From positions 1-64,000 of the forward strand of contig NZ_QJSR01000009.1 in the NCBI RefSeq assembly GCF_003217095.1: a DNA stretch of 64,000 nt. Direction: 5' to 3'. A program made the position numbers and the translations under genes. Origin of the DNA: Rhizobium sp. PP-CC-3A-592 (lineage in GTDB: Bacteria; Pseudomonadota; Alphaproteobacteria; Rhizobiales; Rhizobiaceae). Positions 1-9,697 of this stretch are shown piece by piece. The notes under the pieces are model-generated. The model was given only the letters and a program-made list of their open reading frames with translations, did not search any database and was not told where the DNA came from. Position 1 is the first letter of the stretch. The number at the start of each line of letters is the position of its first letter.

Positions 1-29
1 TCTCCAACAACCTCAGTCCAAATCCCTTC

Positions 30-1907
<1,878 letters not shown>

Positions 1908-2007
1908 TCAATAGCCTTTGAAAAAATGCGATGGCCTCAGATAGTGGGAAAATCAGGCATTCCAAGCCGGCCGCAGCAAAACCTCCGGCCGGCTGGGACG
2001 AGGATCA

Positions 2008-2562
2008 TCAAGCCTCGCGAGGGCGCCCGACCGGCAGTCCCGGAAGGGTCGGCCTCCAGAGCGTCGACTCGAAGGCGGCGCTGTTTGCGAACAGGCGGCT
2101 CTGAAGGGGCGCGCTGCAAAGGATGCCGAACAGCTTCGTTGCCATCATGGCCTCATGGACGAATGCGTCGCTAAAGGTCACCCCGAAGTAGACGGCATTC
2201 TTCGTGTCCCTCCAGGTGAGGTCGATAGCACGGCCGTTCAGATCGACGAGCCAGGCATGCTGGTAGTGGATGCCCAACGCGGAATCGAGCGCGTAGCCCT
2301 CCGCGTAGTGATAGGGCACCGGGTCGTCAGCCAGATACGGATAACGTGCCCTTGTGCAATTGCAGTAGCACAGGCCCATCCGTCCCATGCTCAACCCGGC
2401 TGGACGTTCTTCGACGTGTGGATAAAACCGTCCGTACTTCAACAAGGAGGCGGCAGGGCCAAGTTCCCCTTCATGCGCCGCCATAAAGCGGAGCACCTCG
2501 AGAAGACCTTCACTTCGATCGGGGGCTTCAACCACCGGGGACTTCACAAGTGACACAGGCAT
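2008..2562 (-). CDS. uncharacterised protein with Cys/His/Asp pattern
   Basis: The protein is 184 aa. The start at 2562 was chosen over one eight codons upstream because AAAGGAGAG sits five bases before it. The centre contains a recognisable but unnamed pattern: CYCNC (Cys 65, 67, 69), EGYA, then H-A-W-L-V-D at about 102-107 and G-R-A-I-D-L-T-W at 110-117. The Cys/His/Asp order is reminiscent of transglutaminase- or papain-like folds, but that is inference only. No signal peptide or membrane segment is visible. It lies upstream of the recombinase gene on the same strand, about 100 bases away, so it could share its transcript. Function is unknown. Confidence 0.75.
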   Translation of the reverse strand: MPVSLVKSPVVEAPDRSEGLLEVLRFMAAHEGELGPAASLLKYGRFYPHVEERPAGLSMGRMGLCYCNCTRARYPYLADDPVPYHYAEGYALDSALGIHYQHAWLVDLNGRAIDLTWRDTKNAVYFGVTFSDAFVHEAMMATKLFGILCSAPLQSRLFANSAAFESTLWRPTLPGLPVGRPREA

Positions 2563-2587
2563 AGTCTCTCCTTTACGGTTCCGCACA

Positions 2588-3066
2588 TCAGTTTCGCTGT
2601 CTTTTTTGGAAAATGATGGCTGGACCGTGAGAGCCGGTTTGCCTGCCGCTGGCTTCTGTGACGACTTGCCGAAGTTCCGCTTGCACTCTCACATGCGCCG
2701 GGACAGCAATGTCGTGAGGCAACACATAATCGCGGGCGCGGAAAACACAAGACACCTCTTTTGCAATTACAGGCGGGAGATGGAGGAATCCGTCTTCATA
2801 GTTAACACCGCCGTTAACCATGCCAAGGTGCAAGATATGGTGTGGATCAGCGCGCAATGTGTGGTTTGGCAGAGCATCACGCTCATTGGTCTGGAAGACC
2901 GCCGGATGCGGAAATAATTGCCGGGAAACATGTCACTGAAAGTCGAAAAACACGCCCAGATAGTATTTTGATACTCACGCCAGTACGCCAAATTGACTGC
3001 GTCAGAATGTCGCACTTTAGGTCGGTTATGGTCATAACGGGCCTCCAAAAAACGTAACAAAATCAA
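2588..3066 (-). pseudogene. possible frameshifted gene remnant, unknown
   Basis: Two minus-strand frames give protein-like sequence in succession. One starts near 3066 and reads FLEARYDHNRPKVRHSDAV, running to about 2905. A second reads FPHPAVFQTNERDALPNH and continues to 2588 with stop-free, protein-like content, but its only start is a TTG at 2857. Joining them by one frameshift near 2905-2935 would give a single protein of about 155 aa. I do not recognise it. It could equally be non-coding, since neither part has a good ribosome binding site. Confidence 0.25.
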
Positions 3067-3090
3067 TAAAAAGCAAGTTATATCAATGTG

Positions 3091-3159
3091 TTGACAATTC
3101 CATCAGGCTTGACAGCACATCCGTCTCAGATGACCATGTATGTACAGCGTTGGGCTGTA
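3091..3159 (+). promoter_or_regulatory. promoter region with candidate operator ahead of DUF3102-like gene
   Basis: Two TTGACA hexamers lie at 3091..3096 and 3109..3114 in an A/T-rich stretch. They are followed by the inverted repeat TACAGC-gttgg-GCTGTA at 3143..3159, immediately upstream of the start at 3180. The position suits an autoregulatory operator. No consensus -10 at ideal spacing is seen, so the exact promoter is uncertain. Confidence 0.4.
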
Positions 3160-3179
3160 TAACGAAGAAAGGGTCATGC

Positions 3180-4277
3180 ATGAGGAAGGTCATCATCAAA
3201 CACGAGGACAACCAAAAGGAGCTCGGTCCGGTCCGGGTTCTCAATACGCCGGACAGCTCTGAAACTGCACCGGAGGCAAAAAGCGCTCTCGAGAGCGCGG
3301 TAGATAAAATCGTCGCGCTCAACAAGACCTCAGGGGCTCATGCCTTCGCTCTCGGAAGCGCTTTCGCCGAGGCCAAGCCGCTCGTGCCGGAAAAGGGATT
3401 CGGAAAGTGGCTCGCGACATTCTCCGACTACACCGTGCGCTCGGCGTGGAACTACATCTCGATCCACGAGCGCCTCCAGGATTATCGCGAGCAGCTTCTG
3501 TCGCACGCAGTCATGCCGACAGTGATGTTCGAGCTGGCCAAGGGCGAGCCGGCGCAGATCGAGATGGTCATCGGCAAGATGGCGGATGGCGAACGGATTC
3601 GGGTGAAGGACGTCCGTGAGATGCTCGGCAGGAAGCCGAAGGGTAATAGTGACGTAGCGACCTTCGACAGCGCCGGCGTAGCCGGGCTTCGTAAAGCCGC
3701 AGCAGCGAAGACCGATGAGGACATCGCGCGGTTCCAGGAGCTCATGGCGATCGTCCTGAAAGAGGTCGAGGAAGCTATGGAGCCTCTCGCAACGAAGAAG
3801 TCTGTCAAGAAAGGAGTGCTCTCTAAGAACGTCCATCTTCACTGCCGGCATGCCCACGATCTGCTCAATAGCATAGCCGCGCCCCTCGTTCCCGATGCGA
3901 CTTCGTACATGAACTGGCGCTCGGCGAAGCTTCCTGACGGTAGCGTCTGGCGCAAAGTTCAAGACCTGCTGCATCGGATGGGCGGTGAAGATCAGTGGGC
4001 GAAAGGCAAGGCGTTCGTGCCGTGGCTTCAGGATGAGGTCGTGCCGCTGTTCCGTTTCGTGGTCCGTGGTGAGGCGTTCGCCGAAACCAATGGCGACATC
4101 CTCGTCGCCTCGGATGTTGATGAAACGGATGCGGATCACGTCGATGGCCTGGTCACTGTTGGCCAGACGCCGTCATCGACCGAGGAGGTCTCGGAGATGA
4201 GCGGGTCCAAGGGCTGGTATGCCCGCAGGAACCGGGAATACGTCGAGGAGGATGCTTCCGACCGTTACGCTGCTTAG
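3180..4277 (+). CDS. DUF3102-like protein
   Basis: The protein is 365 aa. The ATG at 3180 was chosen over a TTG at 3150 because it has an upstream AAAGGG. Residues about 40-100 match the DUF3102 pattern (ALNKTSGAHAFALGSAFAEAK, then GFGKWLATFSDYTVRSAWNYISIHERL), a domain common on plasmids and integrative elements and resembling a DNA-binding helical region. The C-terminal half is unrecognised. A helical lysine-rich stretch precedes a part rich in Trp and Asp, and the tail is acidic (DVDETDADHVDG). It is a single-gene unit with its own terminator at 4304. A role in island maintenance or regulation is plausible but not shown. Confidence 0.8.
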   Translation: MRKVIIKHEDNQKELGPVRVLNTPDSSETAPEAKSALESAVDKIVALNKTSGAHAFALGSAFAEAKPLVPEKGFGKWLATFSDYTVRSAWNYISIHERLQDYREQLLSHAVMPTVMFELAKGEPAQIEMVIGKMADGERIRVKDVREMLGRKPKGNSDVATFDSAGVAGLRKAAAAKTDEDIARFQELMAIVLKEVEEAMEPLATKKSVKKGVLSKNVHLHCRHAHDLLNSIAAPLVPDATSYMNWRSAKLPDGSVWRKVQDLLHRMGGEDQWAKGKAFVPWLQDEVVPLFRFVVRGEAFAETNGDILVASDVDETDADHVDGLVTVGQTPSSTEEVSEMSGSKGWYARRNREYVEEDASDRYAA

Positions 4278-4303
4278 GCCCCAAGCCCGTATTCGACCTC
4301 AAG

Positions 4304-4329
4304 AGCCCCGCCAATGAGCGGGGCTTTTT
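4304..4329 (+). terminator. Rho-independent terminator
   Basis: AGCCCCGC (4304-4311) pairs with GCGGGGCT (4318-4325) around a six-base loop and is followed by a T run. It lies 27 bases after the DUF3102-like gene. Confidence 0.9.
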
Positions 4330-4441
4330 GCGTTTGGCGACTTTGTTGTGACGCGTTTGCCGTTAACCATACCTGGGCTCTTTGTTCCGGATGCGTTCTA
4401 ACCGGCTAGCCGGAGACCGATATCCGGGATATGTCGACGGC

Positions 4442-4468
4442 ATCTGCAAAACACCTGTTTCTGCAGAT
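4442..4468 (+). repeat. hairpin-forming inverted repeat
   Basis: ATCTGCA-AAAC-acct-GTTT-c-TGCAGAT folds into a stem of 11 pairs with one bulge. It lies in the 270-base gap between the DUF3102-like gene terminator and the small ORF at 4545. There is no T run, so it is not an obvious terminator. It may be a regulator site or transcript leader structure. Confidence 0.5.
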
Positions 4469-4544
4469 ACTTAACGGCCCCCGCCGATGCGCTAACATCG
4501 AACGAGGGCCTGACCCGTAACCTTCTTAGGAAAGGACACTGGCT

Positions 4545-4655
4545 ATGTCGACACTTACCTGCTTCGCTTCCCGATCGGAAGCATTCTCTGCCCGATCTCC
4601 TGTTGAAACACGCCTGTTCGCCCGCGCGCCGCTGCGCGTCGGTCGCACCTCGTAA
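4545..4655 (+). CDS. small ORF, possible leader peptide
   Basis: This is a 36-codon ORF beginning MSTLTCFASRSEAF and ending at TAA 4653-4655. The Shine-Dalgarno stretch AGGAAAGGA lies about nine bases before its ATG. It is Arg/Ser-rich and has no membrane segment. It sits upstream of the hairpin at 4687..4707 and of the PD-(D/E)XK-like gene at 4774. This order (small ORF, hairpin, structural gene) would fit a translated leader. The ORF is too short to be sure by composition alone. Confidence 0.4.
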   Translation: MSTLTCFASRSEAFSARSPVETRLFARAPLRVGRTS

Positions 4656-4686
4656 CCGGACGTCGGATCGTCAACGTTGGCATCCG

Positions 4687-4707
4687 ATGCGGAAATTGTT
4701 TCCGCAT
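4687..4707 (+). repeat. perfect 9-bp stem hairpin; motif repeated near right end of island
   Basis: ATGCGGAAA-ttg-TTTCCGCAT is a perfect inverted repeat in front of the gene at 4774. It is not followed by a T run. Sixteen bases of it, GCGGAAATTGTTTCCG, recur with one change (G to A) at 28609..28624 near the other end of the island. Confidence 0.6.
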
Positions 4708-4773
4708 GCGCGGGCATTTGTCCGCAAATTTGCCGCGTCTGGCGATCCTGTTTACACTCAGCAGGAGAACTCC

Positions 4774-5676
4774 ATGACTACCATCAAACAGAAAACAACA
4801 GCGCCTGCTTATTCGACCGTCGCTGATATCGAGACACTAGAAGCTCGCCTGAATCTGCTGATCGACGAGACCGTCGCACCGACACTGTCCACCGACCTGC
4901 TTCGCCGCGCGCTCTCTGCCGGCATGAGCGACATCACCACCATCCTGCGGGCTGTGCCGGCAGCCGAGGGACGGCTGCTGGAACGCGGTATCGCCCTGAT
5001 CGCCAGTCTCAACACGGACCTCGTCGTTCTTACAGGCAACTTGCGGCTTCCGGTGACGAAGGCGGCGACCGAGCTGGTCGAGATGAACGACCCGAAACTC
5101 TACCGGTCGCTCAGCCTCGACGCTGACAGTGGTGGACGCAAAAGCTATACGCCCGACCTCTTGATCCTCAACCGGAGGACCGAGGTCGCGCATCTGGTCG
5201 ATGTCAAACGCAGCCTCGGGTCATATGAGGTATCGCGGATCGCCGAGCTCAAAAACCGCATGCTGGCTGCAGCGCTCGTTGTGCCGGACTTGCTCTACAA
5301 AGAGCATCGCCGGCTCCAGGCGAAAGAGGTGCGCGTCGTCATCCTCAACGCCGAAAACCAACGCACTGATCTTGAGGGCGGTGTCTGGCCGCTCTCGCAT
5401 CTCGATCATCTGCTTGAGGTCGAGAGCGCAGGTGAGGTCATGGCCAACCTGCGCCACCTGTTCGAGACCCGGATCGAGCTGAACTGGAATGACGCGCTCC
5501 AGGACCATCGCGACGCAAAGGTGACCGATGTTGCGGAAGCCGAGCGGCTTCGGTTGCGCGGTGCGGCGTCAGAAAATGCGCAGCCGGCCGTGCCGCCGGA
5601 GATGGCGGGTCGTGGCGCATCACGCCCGCCGATCCAGATCGGTTTTGCGCAAGCGCCACGCGCTGCCCCGCACTAG
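4774..5676 (+). CDS. PD-(D/E)XK-like nuclease-fold protein, uncharacterised
   Basis: The protein is 300 aa. The ATG at 4774 was chosen because AGGAGA lies five bases upstream; a longer reading from 4603 has a compositionally odd N-terminus. Residues 127-145 read P-D-L-L-I ... H-L-V-D-V-K, which fits the P-D-x(n)-(D/E)-x-K nuclease core (D128, D143, K145), and E66/E69 are candidates for the upstream acidic residue. The N-terminus is helical and the tail is low-complexity, Pro/Ala-rich. It is the first gene of a same-strand run that continues with the genes at 5754, 6149 and 8194, with a 77-base gap to the next. Nuclease activity is inferred from the motif only. Confidence 0.65.
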   Translation: MTTIKQKTTAPAYSTVADIETLEARLNLLIDETVAPTLSTDLLRRALSAGMSDITTILRAVPAAEGRLLERGIALIASLNTDLVVLTGNLRLPVTKAATELVEMNDPKLYRSLSLDADSGGRKSYTPDLLILNRRTEVAHLVDVKRSLGSYEVSRIAELKNRMLAAALVVPDLLYKEHRRLQAKEVRVVILNAENQRTDLEGGVWPLSHLDHLLEVESAGEVMANLRHLFETRIELNWNDALQDHRDAKVTDVAEAERLRLRGAASENAQPAVPPEMAGRGASRPPIQIGFAQAPRAAPH

Positions 5677-5753
5677 CGACCGACTCCCGCCAACAAGCCA
5701 CCCTGCCTATTCAACGCATGTCCAAGAGACACGCGATCAGGAGATCGTCTGCC

Positions 5754-6149
5754 ATGACGAAAAATCCTTCCAATATTCTGTCCTTTCCGATCCGCCACGC
5801 GCCGATCCAGCCTGCGTCGCAGCCGATGGCTGCCGAGCCTGAGGTTCTTCATCTGCAGGCCACCGGCCACAAAAGCCTCGTCGCAGACGACGAGTTCCGC
5901 GAACACGTGGCCACCATTGTGGGTGTCGCCATCCGGTGCGGCCGACGAAAGGGGCGCAGCCTCTCGAGCCTGCAGCCGCAGCTACGCAAGTGGCTGATCG
6001 ATCTCTGTGATCAGGGAGAACCGTCCGCCGTGATGGTGCATGACTGGCTGACCGGCAACCGTCGTCATCTGACGCCTGACTTCGATCCCGCGGGGTCAGA
6101 CGGGCAGCGCACATCCAAGCGGAGTGTCGAGATGGGGGAGGGCGCGTAA
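5754..6149 (+). CDS. uncharacterised small protein of the split-protease operon
   Basis: The protein is 131 aa. The start at 5754 has CAGGAGA nearby; an ATG at 5718 has none. The N-terminus is Pro-rich and probably disordered. Residues about 45-105 look like a compact helical domain (DDEFREHVATIVGVAIRCG, then LQPQLRKWLIDLCDQGEPSA and DWLTGNRRH). I know no family for it. Its stop overlaps the start of the AAA+ ATPase gene by one base (TAATG), so the two are translationally coupled and it probably acts with the ATPase. Confidence 0.75.
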   Translation: MTKNPSNILSFPIRHAPIQPASQPMAAEPEVLHLQATGHKSLVADDEFREHVATIVGVAIRCGRRKGRSLSSLQPQLRKWLIDLCDQGEPSAVMVHDWLTGNRRHLTPDFDPAGSDGQRTSKRSVEMGEGA

Positions 6150-8197
6150 TGGAAACCCTCACCGATCGCATTACGCGCTATCTGCTCGCCCGCCTTCGCC
6201 GTCGCGCCGTTCTCGAACTCTATAAGGCGGCAGCCAACGTCGGGCTCCTTGAAGGATATCCCGCTGGTGAAGATGAGGAGAGCGGCACGGTATGGACTGT
6301 CGCAGACAACACCCGGCAGCTTTTAACGGGCGATAAGTACACAGACCTCAAACTGATCACGCGGCGACTTGGCACGTCGATGACGTGCTCAAGCGGCACA
6401 ACACTCGACATGTTCGACTACGAGACCGATCAGGATGCGGAGCTTGAGCTTCGGCCGCGGACGAAGTCGCGGGTGAAACATATCGCTGGATCGGCAGGCA
6501 AGGACAAGGACCAGGCTGCCCGGCTCGCGATCCCGATGCCGGGACAACCGTCAATGGCGAAGGATACCGATATTCTGGCCCTTTTGCGGCAGCATGTGCC
6601 GGCACCAAGTGTCGCTCATGTCGCGGTGGCACTGCTGGTCGCCCGGGCTGTTGGATCGAGTATTCTGGATATCGAAACCTTGCGCGAACTCGTTGCACGC
6701 GCCGACATCTTCGTTTTGATCAAAGCGCCTGTTGCGCGCTTCGAACGACGCTTTGCGAAGATGTTGAAAGACGGCCTGCTGCTGCCCTACCGCGTGAAGG
6801 TTGGCGATGTCTACCACGGTGCCTCGCTCCGCGAGCAGTATCACGGTGAGCCAAGGACAAAGCCGCGCCGTGCCGTAAAACTGTTGAGCGGCAATCGCGC
6901 GCACCGTATCGAGCACACGGCGCTGTCGCAGCATCTTGCAGATGCACTCCTGGACAGATCAACGCCCGTCATCATTGTCGACGAAACGAGTGTTGCACCG
7001 TCGCCGTCCTTGGCGCTGACTGTGGACGTCTTCTTCGAATGCCAGGGTCTGGATCACGCGTTACTCGCCGAGCTGCTGCATATCACCCTCGGTATTGCCC
7101 CGACGCGATCGCTGAAAGGTATGGAAGTTTTGGCGCTCGATTTAGAGGGCCTCTCCATCGACGACCTGACGCTCGCAATCCGGCCGTCACACAATCTAGA
7201 AACAATCCTAGCCACCCTTGCCGCGCTCGCAGACAAGGCCCGAAACGGCGATGAGGATGACGACAGCAGGGAAAGCGACGGTCGTCACGGTGGCACTGGC
7301 AAAGACACTACCTCGAAGAGCAGAAAGGCCAAATCTGGAGAGACCGGTAAAACGTCCTCATCTCCTGAAGGTGTGGACATCATCCAGCCGCTCAAGCCCG
7401 CCGCTGAAAAGACGGGCGCCGAAACAGGTGTCGATGGAATGACTCTCAGCGAACCGTTGGCCGATAGCCACGCCCAACAGCCGCGGATCGAAACACTGTC
7501 CGGGTATGGTGAAGCCACACAGTGGGCGCTTGATCTGAAGGCCGATCTCCAGGTCTGGCGCGCCCGCGGTCTCGGTTGGAGCGAGATGAATACAAAGCTC
7601 CTGCTATCCGGGCCGCCTGGAACAGGCAAGACCACCTATGCCCGCGCTCTATGCAACACGCTGCAAGTGCCGCTGCTTATCACATCGGTCGCAGCATGGC
7701 TGGAGCCCGGTTACCTCGGCGATGTCCTGAAACGGATGTCGCAGGCTTTTGAGGTGGCGCGCGCTCATGCTCCATCCATCCTCTTCATCGATGAGATCGA
7801 CAACATCGGCAGTCGAAGTGGCGGTCGGCGTGAGCAGCATGACGACTACTGGCGCTCCCTCATCAACCGGTTGCTCGAACTGCTCGACGGTGCTTCGAAG
7901 ACCGACGGGGTGATCGTTGTCGGGGCAACCAACCTTGCAGATCGGATCGATCCCGCCCTGCTGCGGTCCGGCCGGCTGGAAAAACACGTCGTCATTCCTA
8001 TGCCGGACACTGATGCCATCGCTGGAATCTTTGCACACCACTTGGGGGCCGATCTTCCAAGCGTTCTTTCCTCGGCACCGAACACACCGGTTCTGAAACG
8101 TATGGGCCCACCGAAGGCTACGGATCACGATCCTCAGCAAATGCGGAAAACAGCCGAGCGCAGAAAACTAGGCAAAGAGACGGAAGCACCACAATGA
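6149..8197 (+). CDS. AAA+ ATPase, FtsH-like ATPase half of a split protease
   Basis: The protein is 682 aa. About 350 N-terminal residues are unrecognised, soluble and mixed helical/strand. A Ser/Lys/Glu-rich linker follows at about 365-440, then an AAA+ core. Walker A GPPGTGKT is near residue 490, Walker B ILFIDEID near 548, the sensor region VVGATN near 590, and an SRH-type DPALLRSGRLEKHV segment supplies candidate arginine fingers. The core most resembles FtsH/p97-type AAA domains. The two N-terminal membrane helices of FtsH are absent. The ORF stops inside what should be the C-terminal lid, and the lid motif is found at the start of the next gene. An ATGA overlap (8194-8197) couples the two. 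The pair probably forms an ATP-dependent protease, though a separate remodelling role is possible. Confidence 0.85.
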   Translation: METLTDRITRYLLARLRRRAVLELYKAAANVGLLEGYPAGEDEESGTVWTVADNTRQLLTGDKYTDLKLITRRLGTSMTCSSGTTLDMFDYETDQDAELELRPRTKSRVKHIAGSAGKDKDQAARLAIPMPGQPSMAKDTDILALLRQHVPAPSVAHVAVALLVARAVGSSILDIETLRELVARADIFVLIKAPVARFERRFAKMLKDGLLLPYRVKVGDVYHGASLREQYHGEPRTKPRRAVKLLSGNRAHRIEHTALSQHLADALLDRSTPVIIVDETSVAPSPSLALTVDVFFECQGLDHALLAELLHITLGIAPTRSLKGMEVLALDLEGLSIDDLTLAIRPSHNLETILATLAALADKARNGDEDDDSRESDGRHGGTGKDTTSKSRKAKSGETGKTSSSPEGVDIIQPLKPAAEKTGAETGVDGMTLSEPLADSHAQQPRIETLSGYGEATQWALDLKADLQVWRARGLGWSEMNTKLLLSGPPGTGKTTYARALCNTLQVPLLITSVAAWLEPGYLGDVLKRMSQAFEVARAHAPSILFIDEIDNIGSRSGGRREQHDDYWRSLINRLLELLDGASKTDGVIVVGATNLADRIDPALLRSGRLEKHVVIPMPDTDAIAGIFAHHLGADLPSVLSSAPNTPVLKRMGPPKATDHDPQQMRKTAERRKLGKETEAPQ

Positions 8198-8922
8198 CGA
8201 ACGCGCAGACAAAACCGCATGATGTCCTTCGACCGCTGGCGCTGCTGGCCACAGGTCGGACGGGCGCCGACATTGAACGCCTCGTCCGCGAGGTCCGGCG
8301 CAAGACCCGTCGGGAGCAGCGTGGCATCACTTGGACCGATCTGGAGCAGGCGCTTGTAGCTGGACAGATGCGCATGTCGGATGACCTTCGCTGGCGCACG
8401 GCAATCCATGAGGCAGGCCACGCGATCGCCTTCACGTTGACAGGGATCGCCGAAGTCATCACCGCGACGATGGGCATCGACGGCGTCGGGCAGGTCAGCA
8501 GTCGGCCAAACAGTGATCTGGCTCAAACGGAAGCGTGGTTGATGGACTTCATCGCATGCCTGCTCGCTGGCCGCACCGCCGAGCTGCTCGTGTTCGGCGA
8601 ATCTGTTGCAGGCGCTGGCGGCGCTGAAGACAGCGACTTGGCGCGGGCCACGAACCATGCCCTCGCGGCCGAGACGAGGCTAGGCTTCTCCAAGCATCAG
8701 CCTCTCGTGTATCGGTCTGAGGGTGGCAGCGTCAGCGAGCTAAACCTCGATCGGCAGCTGACAGAGCGGGTCAATGCACGGCTCCTGTCAGCTGAGCAGG
8801 CCGCGCGAGACACGCTGGAGGCGCGACGCGTGGACCTGATTGCCATAGCCACGCGGCTCAATGAAGTCGGGGTAATGACCGGAGACGAAGTGCGTCAGAT
8901 GTTGGATATAGGTGACGGGTGA
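8194..8922 (+). CDS. M41 (FtsH-type) zinc metallopeptidase with AAA lid segment
   Basis: The protein is 242 aa. Residues about 14-55 resemble the AAA lid helices (TGRTGADIERLVREVRRKTR, as in FtsH TPGFSGAD), followed by the M41 peptidase domain. The zinc motif HEAGH is at 72-76, and the distal aspartate ligand is probably D148 within GAEDSDLARAT. Conventional FtsH carries AAA and peptidase on one membrane-anchored chain. Here the peptidase is a separate soluble protein overlapping the ATPase gene by four bases. All expected catalytic residues are present, so it is probably active once assembled with the ATPase. Substrate is unknown. Confidence 0.88.
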   Translation: MTNAQTKPHDVLRPLALLATGRTGADIERLVREVRRKTRREQRGITWTDLEQALVAGQMRMSDDLRWRTAIHEAGHAIAFTLTGIAEVITATMGIDGVGQVSSRPNSDLAQTEAWLMDFIACLLAGRTAELLVFGESVAGAGGAEDSDLARATNHALAAETRLGFSKHQPLVYRSEGGSVSELNLDRQLTERVNARLLSAEQAARDTLEARRVDLIAIATRLNEVGVMTGDEVRQMLDIGDG

Positions 8923-8953
8923 CGGGCGACACTGCTGATCAGTGTCCTGAAAA

Positions 8954-9255
8954 TCGATTCCTGTTTACGCCGATTCGATTCCGATCTCTTCGAATTCGAT
9001 TCCGACGTCAGGATTATCGATTCCGAAGTCGAAGACCGCGTTGCCTAAGGCGGTCGAGGGCTGGACAGTCACAGCGACGTACGTCGTATCACGTCTTCTC
9101 AGATCGACGTAACCTGTCGGCACCTCATGCCGATGTAACCTGAATTGCGACGATGCGTGTCGAGGTGCCGGTACATCATCACGCGTCATCTCAATTTACC
9201 CTGCCGCGATTCCGATCTCGACATCCTCGTTTCCGAACTCCGGATTTGCGATTCC
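8954..9255. repeat. two arrays of boxes in 21-base register (iteron-like)
   Basis: TCGATTCC occurs at 8954, 8975, 8996 and 9017, each exactly 21 bases after the last. A second set (GCGATTCC 9206, TCGTTTCC 9227, GCGATTCC 9248) has the same spacing. The offset between sets, 189 bases, is nine times 21. This fills much of the 457-base gap between the M41 gene and the next gene. Also in the gap, CGGCACCTC (9118-9126) and GAGGTGCCG (9162-9170) form a spaced inverted repeat, and GTAACCTG is repeated. Two-helical-turn spacing suits cooperative protein binding. No coding sequence is convincing here. Confidence 0.7.
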
Positions 9256-9379
9256 GGGGAAATGCCGTTTGCGTCCAGCGCATTGGTGGACAGGCGCATT
9301 AGGATTATTCTTGGCGACCGTCGTTTGTCTCTTGCATCGCCGGCGGTCACGCTGAGGCTCCATCAGCAAGGAGCGCAAC

Positions 9380-9697
9380 ATGCCAAGGAAACCCAAGAAA
9401 CAACGCAATGCAGAACAGCTGATCCGCCAGCAGCGGGTGCGGGAGCAGACCAAGGCACGACGTCGGCCGACCCGGGACGACCTGGCGCGTGTATTGCTTT
9501 GGCAGATGATCACCGCCGCGCAGGCTCAGAAGGATGCCAATCGAGCACTTGGCAAAGTCCGGGATTCCATTGTCGATGACCTAGAGCGCCAAGGATTCGA
9601 CGTGCGTGAGAGCGAGAACGTCTTTCATGAGCTTGCCGATCGGTACAGCGACGGTCTCTACCCCTTCCGCCCCAAGCGCCATCTCGCGCCGTTCTGA
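9380..9697 (+). CDS. small basic protein, uncharacterised
   Basis: The protein is 105 aa, starting at an ATG seven bases after AAGGAG. The first 35 residues are strongly Lys/Arg/Gln-rich (MPRKPKKQRNAEQLIRQQR), probably a nucleic-acid-binding helix. The rest is a helical segment ending in a Phe/Pro/His tail. No family recognised. It lies downstream of the 21-base box arrays, which may control it or be its binding sites. It could also be a candidate recombination directionality factor for the serine integrase, but nothing in the sequence shows this. Confidence 0.7.
   Translation: MPRKPKKQRNAEQLIRQQRVREQTKARRRPTRDDLARVLLWQMITAAQAQKDANRALGKVRDSIVDDLERQGFDVRESENVFHELADRYSDGLYPFRPKRHLAPF

Noticed and set aside
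4603-4773. N-terminal extension of the PD-(D/E)XK-like protein
   Set aside because: It overlaps the small ORF and hairpin and is Arg/His-rich; AGGAGA before 4774 gives a much better start.
8165-8200. Simple frameshift in an ftsH gene
   Set aside because: The two ORFs join by a standard ATGA overlap. The upstream ORF has its own 60-residue tail, and the downstream ORF has its own N-terminus before the lid motif, so a designed split is more likely than a mutation.
8954-9255. CRISPR array
   Set aside because: The repeated box is only 8 bases, the 21-base unit is too short, there is no conserved long repeat, and no cas gene is present in the window.
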